64,000 nucleotides of DNA from Chitinophaga sp. LS1 (lineage in GTDB: Bacteria > Bacteroidota > Bacteroidia > Chitinophagales > Chitinophagaceae), in the NCBI RefSeq assembly GCF_034274695.1, contig NZ_CP128362.1, forward strand, positions 1-64,000, in the 5' to 3' direction. Position 1 is the first letter of the stretch; each line of letters starts with the position of its first letter. Shown here one piece after another: positions 1-7,907 of this stretch. The notes below the pieces were generated by a model that saw nothing but the letters and a program-made list of their open reading frames with translations, was not told the origin of the DNA and made no database searches. Position numbers and translations under genes: made by a program.

Positions 1-769
1 TAGCATATAATCCATCTTCAGATGCAACGATATAAACTGGTCGTCTGGTCACTTTAATATACCACCGTAATGGAGAACAGGCCAGTTGTCGCTGCTCATC
101 TATCCTTACTAATTTGGCGCCCAGTGGAAGAGGATCTACATCCAGAGTAGTAATTTCTTCCTCCAATCCCTTAGGCAGATCATTACGACCACCTCTTGTC
201 TTAGGGCTTATCTCTACTGTCTGTCTTATATGTTCTGCAATTACTTTACGGGAACTGATCTGGCATACTGCATATTCATCCGCATCTAAGCTCAGCGTAC
301 CTTGTACAATTTGCCCCTGTTCCGTAATGTCGGTTTGTAATGGCCTCCTTTCACTTCTTATACCATGGACCCATTTTTTCAGGGCTTTCAACTCATGACG
401 GCTTCTAAGCAAACTATTTATTACTTTATGCTGTTTTGTAACTTCTTGTTGTAAAGTGATTATTTCTTTATCCTGGTTTTTAATCAGGTTATCATATTGC
501 GTAAGCTGAGAGTCAAGTTGCAGAATGGTTTGTCTACCAACTTCCAGTTGTTCATCTTTTTGCAGTAGTAATTGTTGTTGATAACATATCAGCTGGTCCT
601 GATCAAATAGGATGGCATCTTTCGTTTCACGTTCCAGTTGTAAAACCAGTAATTGTTCCTGTTGAACAAACATTTGCTCCTGCTGCATTGATATAATACG
701 CTGCAATGCTGCCTGTTGTTGCAGACAAGCAGTATACATGGCTTTATATGAAGTGGCAGATTTTTTCAT
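1..769 (-). CDS. tnpC: IS66 transposase TnpC, N-terminal part (partial)
   Basis: The minus-strand frame opens at an ATG at 769 and stays open to the window edge, giving about 256 residues of the N-terminal part. The first 130 or so residues are a Gln/Glu/Leu-rich coiled coil, as expected for the leucine-zipper region of IS66 TnpC. Near the window edge comes the segment CSPLRWYIKVTRRPVYIVAS, which fits the zinc-binding/linker region before the DDE catalytic domain. The catalytic domain lies outside the window. The gene follows tnpB with a gap of 73 bp. The start is the first ATG after tnpB in this frame. The family call is firm from gene order; completeness cannot be judged. Confidence 0.8.
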   Translation of the reverse strand, partial: MKKSATSYKAMYTACLQQQAALQRIISMQQEQMFVQQEQLLVLQLERETKDAILFDQDQLICYQQQLLLQKDEQLEVGRQTILQLDSQLTQYDNLIKNQDKEIITLQQEVTKQHKVINSLLRSRHELKALKKWVHGIRSERRPLQTDITEQGQIVQGTLSLDADEYAVCQISSRKVIAEHIRQTVEISPKTRGGRNDLPKGLEEEITTLDVDPLPLGAKLVRIDEQRQLACSPLRWYIKVTRRPVYIVASEDGLYA

Positions 770-842
770 TGGAACAATTACTATAACGAAAAAAGCAGAT
801 CATTGTTTTGATCTGCTGCTGGTAATTTTAAAATTATTTTGT

Positions 843-1202
843 CTAATCTGAAGGAGGCTTATTGTTATCATTATGCCGGTAAAATGTGAGCCCTTTTACC
901 AGTGCTATCACCTCCGAAGCACTTAATTTCAATGATTCCGAAGCACTCCCTGCCTCAGGCTTTTTAAAGCGTCCTTTATCAAGTTTGCGACATAATAATG
1001 TGAATCCTGATGATTCATGCAACAATAACTTTAAATGAGTAAAATCACGATTCAAAAACACAAATACATCATTATCTGAAATAGATAGTTGCATAACATT
1101 ATTTACAATTCCACATAGCCCGGCAAATGATTTTCTCATATCTGCTGCCTGTGTATACAAAAAATAACGATGACGATCTGTCAACACAATGATAGCACTC
1201 AT
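843..1202 (-). CDS. tnpB: IS66 accessory protein TnpB (IS66 Orf2-like)
   Basis: This 119-residue protein has the IS66 Orf2 signature: an early YTQAADMRKSFAGL segment, then VFVFLNRDFTHLKLLLHE and a basic GRFKKPE region. Its length matches the family, about 115-120 residues. TnpB is needed together with TnpA for efficient IS66 transposition, although its biochemical role is not settled. The ATG overlaps the stop of tnpA by four bases (ATGA at 1199-1202), indicating translational coupling. No frameshift or truncation is seen, so this part of the element looks intact. Confidence 0.9.
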   Translation of the reverse strand: MSAIIVLTDRHRYFLYTQAADMRKSFAGLCGIVNNVMQLSISDNDVFVFLNRDFTHLKLLLHESSGFTLLCRKLDKGRFKKPEAGSASESLKLSASEVIALVKGLTFYRHNDNNKPPSD

Positions 1203-1516
1203 GATATCAGGGCTTTTAAATAAGCAGCGCTTACAGGTTGATAAATCCTGATACCTCTGAATTCGGCAAATATACCACCTGTACTAAGCGGAACCTCAGC
1301 ATTCGGAGCTGAGGTTATTAGTTCTATAAAGCTACTGTTGTTCACGCTCCTGCTCAAATATCGCTTGCGCCAATTGAAAAAAGTGGCCTGACTGATACCT
1401 TTATCAGCACAAAACTCCTTTAAACTTACATTGTCCCGGTCAAATTGGTCCAACATAGTGATAATTTCCTCAGAAGAGTACCTGGAATGGGAGGCCTTTT
1501 TAGTTTTATTGTTCAT
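1199..1516 (-). CDS. tnpA: IS66 accessory protein TnpA (helix-turn-helix)
   Basis: This 105-residue protein begins with a basic tail (MNNKTKKASHSRYSSEEI) followed by a helix-turn-helix, with SLKEFCADKGISQATFFNWR at about residues 32-51. That is the DNA-binding signature of IS66/IS3-type TnpA proteins, and it probably recognises the element ends. It is the first gene of the IS operon and overlaps tnpB by four bases. About 65 bp separate its start from the proposed element end, enough for a promoter. It appears complete. Confidence 0.88.
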   Translation of the reverse strand: MNNKTKKASHSRYSSEEIITMLDQFDRDNVSLKEFCADKGISQATFFNWRKRYLSRSVNNSSFIELITSAPNAEVPLSTGGIFAEFRGIRIYQPVSAAYLKALIS

Positions 1517-1569
1517 ACTTTTTTAAGGCAAGGTAAATCAGCATAGAAGATTGACAGCGACTCCCCTCG

Positions 1570-1923
1570 TTATAGGTTTACGGTAGAAGTGAGTAACTTA
1601 TACTGCTGAATCTGTTCTTTTAACCATTGGCGGATCTGGATGCGTTTCGATACTATATTTGTAGATAGTCTCCCATCTCCAATTGTGGTTGTTGCCATCA
1701 TGTTATTTAAAACATGCAGCACATTCACACTCATACAATTAATGTGAGAAAGGTAAAAGTTTGTATTCTTTCTGCACTCCTTTTCATTTAGGAGCATTTT
1801 ACTTGCAGTACAGATACCCGCTATTTGTGTTCTCATTTCATGGGCTAACATTCCCATGAATCTCTGCATAGCTTCTATATCTGCGGGATATGTTCCGACC
1901 GAATTATTAGGTGATAATATCAT
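1570..1923 (-). pseudogene. Histidine kinase fragment truncated by IS66
   Basis: The 117-residue frame contains one recognisable piece of a sensor kinase: the H-box RFMGMLAHEMRTQIAGI at about residues 21-37, with the phospho-acceptor His and the following E-M-R, then a second helix typical of a HisKA dimerisation domain. The frame then runs into the proposed IS66 end at about 1581, and the last three codons and the stop come from the element. The ATP-binding domain is missing, so kinase function is lost. The N-terminus has no sensor domain, so it may also have been a short hybrid kinase fragment. The remainder may lie beyond the IS, outside the window. Confidence 0.65.
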
Positions 1924-1962
1924 AACAGAATTTTGAGAGTGATGGCGTAAAGAACCTATTCA

Positions 1963-2547
1963 TTAATTACCTAAATCAATGGAAAATTGGTTCTCCTTTA
2001 CGAATGAAACAGAAATGGGTGGCAATTCTAAACAGGCATTTTCTATCAACTCTTTTATATCATCGAAAGACTGGGGGAAATTTTCAGGAACTACGACGAG
2101 ATAATCATATTTAGGCTCTTGTTGGCTGTCTGCATCAATATTACACAGTGTGTAAATGCGTGTTGGCTTAACCGAATCTGTAATAATTTGGATAATCTTT
2201 TCTTCATGTTGCTTTTTGCAAAAGTTGGACAGATATTGAATGTCTGTCACTTCACTTACCTGCAATTCTTTCTTCTTTTTGTATTCCTCATTGATTAAAT
2301 GTGCAGCCTCTATGAGTTTCTGTATTTTTTCGTATAGTTCGACAATTGAAACCCTAACATACTTATAGCTTTCCTTATTGAACTTTCCCGTTACGGCAGC
2401 TTTAAAAAATTCCCAGAATGTTCTTCTTACTTCTGGCAATCCACAATAATCAAAAAACTCATAAAGCACCAGGTAAGGGTCTTTAATGTGTTCAGTTCTG
2501 AGATTCTGGGGGAAATATGCTGAATCTGGATATTCATTGTAACTCAT
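1963..2547 (-). CDS. Hypothetical protein, possible nucleotidyltransferase-like fold
   Basis: This 194-residue soluble protein has no signal peptide or membrane segment. Residues 75-115 are helical and rich in Lys/Glu. Residues 128-160 (TRIYTLCNIDAD, then KYDYLVVVPENFPQSFDDI) resemble the strand-loop-strand of minimal nucleotidyltransferase-like domains found with HEPN regions in Bacteroidota, but the catalytic GSxxxGxxxxxSDxD motif is absent. The nucleotidyltransferase reading is therefore weak. It stands alone between the disrupted kinase and a structured RNA on the same strand. The start is the ATG at 2547. Confidence 0.5.
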   Translation of the reverse strand: MSYNEYPDSAYFPQNLRTEHIKDPYLVLYEFFDYCGLPEVRRTFWEFFKAAVTGKFNKESYKYVRVSIVELYEKIQKLIEAAHLINEEYKKKKELQVSEVTDIQYLSNFCKKQHEEKIIQIITDSVKPTRIYTLCNIDADSQQEPKYDYLVVVPENFPQSFDDIKELIENACLELPPISVSFVKENQFSIDLGN

Positions 2548-2695
2548 ACCAAGCTAGGTTTAAGGATTAACAAATAAGCATCCGACTGGCAGGGACAAGA
2601 AGTAATTACAAGTATAAGATAAGGGTGATAGCTTTTATTAGCCTTACAATTCATAGCAAAAATTAAAAGGTGAGAAATGGGGAATTGAATTGCTT

Positions 2696-2749
2696 GTAAG
2701 GACTAACCAGCTTGGGTAGGAATAAAAAAAGACGTGGGTTAGTCCTTAC
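2696..2749. repeat. 13-bp perfect inverted repeat flanking the U-run of the structured RNA
   Basis: GTAAGGACTAACC (2696-2708) is repeated in inverted orientation as GGTTAGTCCTTAC (2737-2749), separated by 28 bp that contain the T-run of the minus-strand RNA. The distal arm belongs to the RNA 3' region and the proximal arm lies downstream of it. It could be an extended terminator structure or a relic of integration at the RNA 3' end. Confidence 0.7.
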
Positions 2750-2872
2750 CGTCCCCATGGGCTACGACACCCTGAACCGAATAAGAACGCCCACGCCTAT
2801 GACGTGAGCGATTTACCTTATTTCTCGGGTTCTTAGAAGGTCGTAGTTTCAGGGGACCGAGAATTAAAGCAA
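2724..2872 (-). ncRNA. ssrS: Structured RNA, candidate 6S RNA (6S-Flavo type)
   Basis: Read on the minus strand, about 140 nt fold into one long rod. GUCCCC (2852-2857) pairs with GGGGAC (2751-2756). CUACGAC (2840-2846) pairs with GUCGUAG (2763-2769). AAUAAG near 2817-2822 pairs with CUUAUU near 2780-2785. An apical hairpin pairs a CACG (about 2792-2795) with a CGUG (about 2803-2806). Internal loops of 7 and 9 nt interrupt the rod, and seven Ts (2724-2730) follow the last stem. No ORF crosses it. Rod shape, size, solitary intergenic position and a 3' U-run suit 6S RNA, a regulator of RNA polymerase, known in Bacteroidota as 6S-Flavo. The structure is seen; the 6S identity is inferred from shape. 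Confidence 0.5.
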
Positions 2873-2963
2873 ACGCGCTTAATATTTTAAGTGTTTGCAA
2901 TTTAGATTATTGTCATGAAGTATTGAAACACATTGATATATAAATTTTAATTGTACAGAAAGT

Positions 2964-3075
2964 CTTTAAAATAGTATTTAATTCCAGTACTATTTTAAAG
3001 AAAATCCATCATAATTTCAAAAATGATTACGGATTTTCTATAATTATTTATTTTTCCTCTATAAATATTTATAGA
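2964..3075 (+). promoter_or_regulatory. Stacked palindromes upstream of the small XRE regulator
   Basis: Three inverted repeats precede the repressor gene. CTTTAAAATAGTA (2964-2976) is matched by its complement at 2988-3000. AGAAAATCC (2999-3007) is matched at 3031-3039. TCTATAAATATTTATAGA (3058-3075) is a perfect 18-bp palindrome ending 15 bp before the start codon. This density suggests autoregulatory operators for the downstream helix-turn-helix protein. No promoter consensus was identified with confidence. Confidence 0.5.
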
Positions 3076-3090
3076 AAACCTTTACAATCA

Positions 3091-3306
3091 ATGACTAAGC
3101 TAGGGGAATATCTTATACTCAAATCTGTTAATAAATCAGAAGTGGCACGTAAAACAGGGTTAAGTAAAGCACGTTTAAGTGAATTGACCTTAAAGGAGAA
3201 AGCCTGGTTAAGAGCAGAGGAATTATATATTATTGCGTTAGCGATTGGGGTTGAACCGTGTGAAATATTGGAATTTACCTGTGGGCATTTGCGGAAAAAG
3301 AAGTAA
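3091..3306 (+). CDS. Small XRE/Cro-type DNA-binding protein
   Basis: This 71-residue protein is little more than one helix-turn-helix domain. Residues 14-36 (NKSEVARKTGLSKARLSELT) form the HTH, followed by a helix (WLRAEELYIIALAIGVEPCEIL) typical of the Cro/C1 fold, then a basic tail. It is probably a transcriptional regulator acting as a dimer at the palindromes just upstream. It is transcribed toward the converging Fic gene and away from the structured RNA. In defence islands such small XRE proteins often control neighbouring toxic genes, but no operon partner is visible on this strand. Confidence 0.75.
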   Translation: MTKLGEYLILKSVNKSEVARKTGLSKARLSELTLKEKAWLRAEELYIIALAIGVEPCEILEFTCGHLRKKK

Positions 3307-3481
3307 TTATAATTATCGCAGGGAAGTGAAACTCTGCTCTATCCAGTTAATTATTAATTAATATATAATAATTTTAATTATAAATCAGACTATTACATTG
3401 ATGGCTTAAAAATCATGTGAAAAAAAATTACGAACCTTTAGGCTAATAAAAATTCGATACCAATAACATCAGTGCACCTCT

Positions 3482-5086
3482 TTATATTGTTGCAACTTGT
3501 TCTCCTTTCAATGCTTTTAGTACAAGATTGGCAAGAAACTTCGCAAATGGTTTGATATCCAAACCAACACTGGCATTTTCCAAAGCCGCCATGTACTCTT
3601 GACGATATTCAACTGGTATTACGGTCCAAGGATATCCACCTGAAGCCAACATGACATTCATTAAAAATCTGCCCATTCTTCCATTACCATCCATATAGGG
3701 ATGAATAAAAACAAAGATGAAGTGACCTAGAACTGACCTGACTGAAGCTTCTGATTCTTCCATTAATAACTCAAACAAAATTGGCATTGCGTCTCGTAAA
3801 GCATCCGTATTTAGGGGTACATGTTTAGACCCTCCGATATATACTGGATGATTTCTATAACCAGCCAGATCAGATGCTTTTAAAATACCAGCGGCAACAC
3901 TAGGACCAAATAATTCCCGATACCAGAGACTATGATCAATGTCTACTATTTCTCCTGCATTTCCACCATCTAAGATCTTTGAAATACTTTCTTTTACTTG
4001 CTGGAATGCCTGATAGTATCCCCTTGCTGCCATAGCATTTCTTTGATTTTTATCTTCTTCATTCTTTTTAATATCCCAATTTCCACTGCGTACTTTTTCA
4101 ATCAATTCTGGCGTAACTCTATATTTTTCTATTGATAGAGAATGGTAAGCATCGGTAACATAAATATCTTCTACTGCTTTAAGATATGAAGCATGATCAG
4201 GGCTAATGCCTGGCGCTGGTGGAAAAATATTGATAATATCTTGACGCATATTATTCCACATCATTTTAATTCTACTGACATATGGAGACTGTATCGCCCT
4301 GCCTAGTCTCAGCGCTATTTCTTTTTCAAAAGGATTATTTTCTCTCACATCATAACCTGCACTCTGCATGGTATTGAGTATTTCTGTGGCAATTCTTTCC
4401 CTACCTATTGCCCGAAAAGCACCAGCTAATCTGCCGGCTATTACACTATGTCCTCCTTCCAAAAGCGGCGCTAGTACTTCGGATGCGTCTCTGATCATAC
4501 CTAAAGCCACATAAATATCAACAGGATTATGGCTAAAGACAGAAGGGCTACAATTAATTAAAGCAGTTGGTAAATCATACATTCTTACCCCCCTTCTTTC
4601 GATTAGAAATCCTTCTGATGGTAGAGTTGTCCTTAAATTAAATATAGCTGTATCAAACGCTAAGGTCATATTACTATTATTACCACTGGGCGCACGGACA
4701 ATTAATTGGCTTGGAACTGTCCAATTTTCACTCAGCAACGATATAGATTGCTCAGCACTCACACACCATAAGTTATCATAACGATCATTTAGGTATTTTA
4801 CAACAAAATCCCAATAGCTATTATACCAAGATGTCGTATCGCCATCCTTCTCATCAGGAGGACATGGGATATACCATCCTCGTATGATTTCTTTCAAAAA
4901 ACCATTTTGAACCAATCGTTCCCGAGTCGTTCTAGATATCTCTTCTGAGAGAATAACTATTTTACCTTCTTCCTGAAAGCTCTTTAATACCTCTAACGCT
5001 TCTGCTAATTTCTCCGCTGGCGTTGCCATATTTATTTTTTTTAATGTATAAATATCTGTTTTGGATAACCCAGACATTAATGACAT
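3482..5086 (-). CDS. Fic-domain protein with AbiEi-like N-terminus
   Basis: This is a 534-residue protein. The C-terminal Fic domain carries the full catalytic motif HPYMDGNGRMGR (around residues 461-472), so it should transfer AMP or a related nucleotide onto a target hydroxyl. A candidate inhibitory helix motif, SLSIEK near residue 317, fits the [S/T]xxxE part of the autoinhibition signature but has Lys where Gly/Asn is usual. The first 150 residues resemble the winged-helix AbiEi antitoxin domain (RERLVQNGFLKEIIRGWYIP), suggesting a self-contained toxin-regulator fusion. Alternative starts are Met4 and Met20. It stands alone, convergent with the XRE gene and divergent from the Gabija-like operon, behind a 24-bp tandem repeat. 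A housekeeping AMPylator is less likely in this context. Confidence 0.85.
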   Translation of the reverse strand: MSLMSGLSKTDIYTLKKINMATPAEKLAEALEVLKSFQEEGKIVILSEEISRTTRERLVQNGFLKEIIRGWYIPCPPDEKDGDTTSWYNSYWDFVVKYLNDRYDNLWCVSAEQSISLLSENWTVPSQLIVRAPSGNNSNMTLAFDTAIFNLRTTLPSEGFLIERRGVRMYDLPTALINCSPSVFSHNPVDIYVALGMIRDASEVLAPLLEGGHSVIAGRLAGAFRAIGRERIATEILNTMQSAGYDVRENNPFEKEIALRLGRAIQSPYVSRIKMMWNNMRQDIINIFPPAPGISPDHASYLKAVEDIYVTDAYHSLSIEKYRVTPELIEKVRSGNWDIKKNEEDKNQRNAMAARGYYQAFQQVKESISKILDGGNAGEIVDIDHSLWYRELFGPSVAAGILKASDLAGYRNHPVYIGGSKHVPLNTDALRDAMPILFELLMEESEASVRSVLGHFIFVFIHPYMDGNGRMGRFLMNVMLASGGYPWTVIPVEYRQEYMAALENASVGLDIKPFAKFLANLVLKALKGEQVATI

Positions 5087-5139
5087 AGTAAAATGTTCAG
5101 TTAGCTTATAACTAATATGTAAATAACCCCATACTTAGC

Positions 5140-5274
5140 TTGGTAGTTAATAATGTACTTATCCTATTAGTTAATGACGCACTCAATCTATTAGTTAGTG
5201 ATGTGCTTATGCTATTAGTTAATGATGTGCTAAATCTATTAGTTAACGATGTGCTTATCCTATTAGTTAATGCT
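5140..5274. repeat. 24-bp tandem repeat, about 5.6 copies
   Basis: Units begin at 5140, 5164, 5188, 5212, 5236 and 5260 (last one partial). Each follows the pattern CTATTAGTTAATGATGTGCT plus 4 variable bases, with a few substitutions. The array sits 54 bp upstream of the Fic start, in the gap shared with the Gabija-like operon. The period is a multiple of 3, so one plus frame is open and would encode an LLVNDVLN-type octapeptide repeat, but there is no convincing start. A protein-binding array is more likely, possibly for the AbiEi-like domain of the Fic protein. Confidence 0.85.
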
Positions 5275-5687
5275 AAGGTACATTAGAACAATGAGTTTTA
5301 TCTTATCTATTGATAAAAATTTAAGAAAACCCAAAATAAGCATTGATTAGTAAGGAATTACACGAAATTTGTTGACAAGAGGTCAAACTTTATCAATTTA
5401 TAGCTCATATATTGAATTGATAAAATATAAATCATTTTAATATCTCTCATATTATTTTACTCTACTATTTGCAACTATAGATTTTCTCGAAAGGCGAGAA
5501 TTTGTTAATAATGCTTTAAAAACAGGAATTTTCCCCTTTAATCATTTTATCATAAGTTCTTACTTTTGACAAGATACTCCCACCCCCCAAAAGGAGGGAA
5601 TTAATGTCGTGAATGTTTTATACCAATCCATGTTTTAGAAATTAATAAAATATGTATTATTCTTATCCTTAACTACCACACCACAGT
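5275..5687. other. Divergent AT-rich intergenic region between Fic and Gabija-like operons
   Basis: About 410 bp with no credible gene. It must hold the promoter of the plus-strand defence operon. A C-run followed by a G-rich block (5577-5598) could form a short hairpin about 90 bp before the first start codon, but the pairing is only four base pairs. No clear ribosome-binding site precedes 5688, which is normal in Bacteroidota. Confidence 0.4.
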
Positions 5688-7907
5688 ATGAAAATTAACT
5701 TTGTTCACATCCTCAATTTCCGAAAGCTCAAATCATGTCGTATTGATCTGACTAATCAGGAAACCATTTTTGTCGGTGCAAATAATAGCGGAAAGACATC
5801 CGCAATGGATGCTCTGATAACCTTTTTAAAATCCAAGGAACTAACTACAAGAGATTTCACCCTTTCTAATTGGAATCATCTTAACAAAATTGGGACGGAC
5901 TGGGATACAGCTGAAGATCCGCAAAACATTAATTTAAATATAGAACAATGGGAGGATTACCTTCCCTCTATTGATATTTGGATAAATGTTGAACCCACTG
6001 AAATTCACTATGTAAGTCATTTAATTCCAACATTGGACTGGAGTGGGGGATTACTAGGAGTACGCTTACGATATGAACCCAAAGATATCACCAATTTATA
6101 TCAAAGCTATCTTGATGGATTACGAAATAGTCGCTCACTTTCCGGTAAAGGAACGTATAATTTCAAAGCCTATCCAAAAGATATGTGGGATTACCTCGAT
6201 CGAGAAAATGTATTGAAAACACATTTTACATTCCAAACATACTTACTTGATCCTTCCTTAAAGGATACACCACAAAGATTGCGCGCAAATGCACAGCCAA
6301 TTCAAGAATCTGCTTTTAGCGGATTGATTAAAGTAGATATTATCAATGCACAACGTGGGTTTTCAGATATTAATAATGATGCCGTAGATAATGCTAGAGG
6401 TAGAAATTTATCATCGCAATTACGGTCTTATTATGACAAACATCTGAATCCTAATTTGAAACCTAGTGAAAGTGACATTGATGCAATGGAATCCATTCAG
6501 GTGGCAAAAGATTTATTCGATAAGAATTTACAGGAAAGCTTTCAAGCTTCTTTAGGAGAATTGGAAGGCTTGAATTATCCAGGGTTTGATAGTCCTGCTA
6601 TTGTCCTATCTAGTCGCTTTAACCCCTCTGAAACCCTTAACCACGAAACAGCTGTACTCTATAAGCTAGATGATAATCAAAGTTTAAGTCTTCCAGAAAA
6701 GTACAATGGTCTGGGATTCCAAAATTTAATATCTATAATCTTTAAATTGATTCGATTTCGGGATGAATGGATGCAGGTAGGTAAACATTATCAAGCTGCA
6801 GTGGTCAATGAAGAGAAGGAATTCGAGCTTTTACATTTGGTATTGATCGAAGAACCAGAAGCTCACTTGCATGCACAGGTACAGCAGGTCTTTATAAGAA
6901 AAGCGTATAAGGTACTAAGGGAACATAAAAATTTAGGTGATAATAAATCGTTTACCACCCAATTAGTGATAAGTACCCACTCAAACCATATAGCACATGA
7001 AATAGATTTTACTTCATTAAGATATTTTAAGCGGCAGAAGGGAGGAATAGGTGATGTAAATACATCTTCGGTAGTTAATCTATCTAATACGTTTGGTAGT
7101 GACAATGATACTACCCGATTTGCAATTAGGTATTTGAAAACAACCCATTGTGATTTGTTTTTTGCGGATGCTGCCATCCTAGTGGAGGGTCCAGCTGAGA
7201 AAATGTTGATCCCCTATTTTATTAAACAGCATTCCTGTCTTAGTGCATGTTATATTTCCATACTTGAAATTGGGGGAAGTCATGCACACACACTCAAGCC
7301 CCTTATTGAGAGCCTTGGAATAATTACGTTGATTGTTACTGATATCGATGCTGTAGATCCTAACGATAATTACAAAAAGAGACAAACTGAAAAAGGAAAA
7401 GGCTATTTAACCGGTAATGATACAATCAAAGATTGGTTGCCCAAAGTAGCAAATCTGGATAGCTTATTAGATATGAAATCTAGCGAAAAAGAGCACACTA
7501 CATTACCAATTAAAATCGCATTTCAGACACCGTATAAAGAGGCGGAGAATACTAATACCGTTGTTTACCCCTATACTTTTGAAGATTGCATGGTCATTGA
7601 AAATCGCAGCCTTTTCCAAAAAATAATTAAATCAACTGGGCTGTTGAGCAAAATGGTCCAGGCCTCAAAGGAAGCGGATATAATAACTGCCGCCAAAAAA
7701 ATGTATGATGCAATCACAGAGAAGGGGGCCAAGAAAGCAGAATTTGCATTAGAATTATTATTCTTACAAGCACCAGAAGTATTGAAAACACCTTCTTATA
7801 TCCATGAGGGATTAGCTTGGCTTGAATGTAAACTAATAACTAATAAACAAGGTCTTCTGAATAAACAATCCTTAAAACCTGAGCTTAATGGAAGTGGAAC
7901 CAAATGA
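5688..7907 (+). CDS. Gabija-like GajA, OLD-type ATPase with TOPRIM nuclease (first copy)
   Basis: This 739-residue protein has an ABC/OLD-type ATPase domain. Walker A GANNSGKT is at 30-37, Walker B LIEEPEAHLH near 386, and an H-loop VISTHSNH follows. A C-terminal TOPRIM domain has ILVEGPAEK near 498 and TDIDAVD near 551. OLD/GajA proteins are nucleases gated by nucleotide binding, and GajA nicks or cuts phage DNA. It overlaps the downstream helicase gene by 20 bp, the gene order of Gabija. At 739 residues it is longer than the typical GajA (about 580), with an extended insert and C-terminal tail, so it may be a class 2 OLD relative rather than canonical GajA. Confidence 0.82.
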   Translation: MKINFVHILNFRKLKSCRIDLTNQETIFVGANNSGKTSAMDALITFLKSKELTTRDFTLSNWNHLNKIGTDWDTAEDPQNINLNIEQWEDYLPSIDIWINVEPTEIHYVSHLIPTLDWSGGLLGVRLRYEPKDITNLYQSYLDGLRNSRSLSGKGTYNFKAYPKDMWDYLDRENVLKTHFTFQTYLLDPSLKDTPQRLRANAQPIQESAFSGLIKVDIINAQRGFSDINNDAVDNARGRNLSSQLRSYYDKHLNPNLKPSESDIDAMESIQVAKDLFDKNLQESFQASLGELEGLNYPGFDSPAIVLSSRFNPSETLNHETAVLYKLDDNQSLSLPEKYNGLGFQNLISIIFKLIRFRDEWMQVGKHYQAAVVNEEKEFELLHLVLIEEPEAHLHAQVQQVFIRKAYKVLREHKNLGDNKSFTTQLVISTHSNHIAHEIDFTSLRYFKRQKGGIGDVNTSSVVNLSNTFGSDNDTTRFAIRYLKTTHCDLFFADAAILVEGPAEKMLIPYFIKQHSCLSACYISILEIGGSHAHTLKPLIESLGIITLIVTDIDAVDPNDNYKKRQTEKGKGYLTGNDTIKDWLPKVANLDSLLDMKSSEKEHTTLPIKIAFQTPYKEAENTNTVVYPYTFEDCMVIENRSLFQKIIKSTGLLSKMVQASKEADIITAAKKMYDAITEKGAKKAEFALELLFLQAPEVLKTPSYIHEGLAWLECKLITNKQGLLNKQSLKPELNGSGTK

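Larger units (their letters stand above)
1..1581 (-). mobile_element. IS66-family insertion sequence, cut by the window start
   Basis: Three minus-strand genes in the order tnpA, tnpB, tnpC are the classic IS66 layout. Transcription runs leftwards, and tnpC and the far terminal repeat lie outside the window. I place the visible end at about 1581. There the outward sequence begins GTAAACC, and IS66 ends are known to start with GTAA. Just beyond it an unrelated kinase reading frame stops abruptly. The 8-bp target duplication cannot be tested because the other end is missing. Confidence 0.8.

Noticed and set aside
114..398. Plus-strand 94-codon ORF at the window start
   Set aside because: Antisense to the IS66 TnpC frame, which has coiled-coil and conserved linker sequence.
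5140..5274. Possible CRISPR-like array
   Set aside because: Units are contiguous 24-bp repeats without unique spacers; no cas genes in the window.
5140..5276. Plus-strand frame encoding LLVNDVLN-type octapeptide repeats over the 24-bp array
   Set aside because: No start codon in a suitable place and the frame is open only because 24 is a multiple of 3; a DNA-level repeat is simpler.
6863..7385. Minus-strand ORFs inside the first GajA-like gene
   Set aside because: Shadow frames of a long gene with intact ATPase and TOPRIM motifs.
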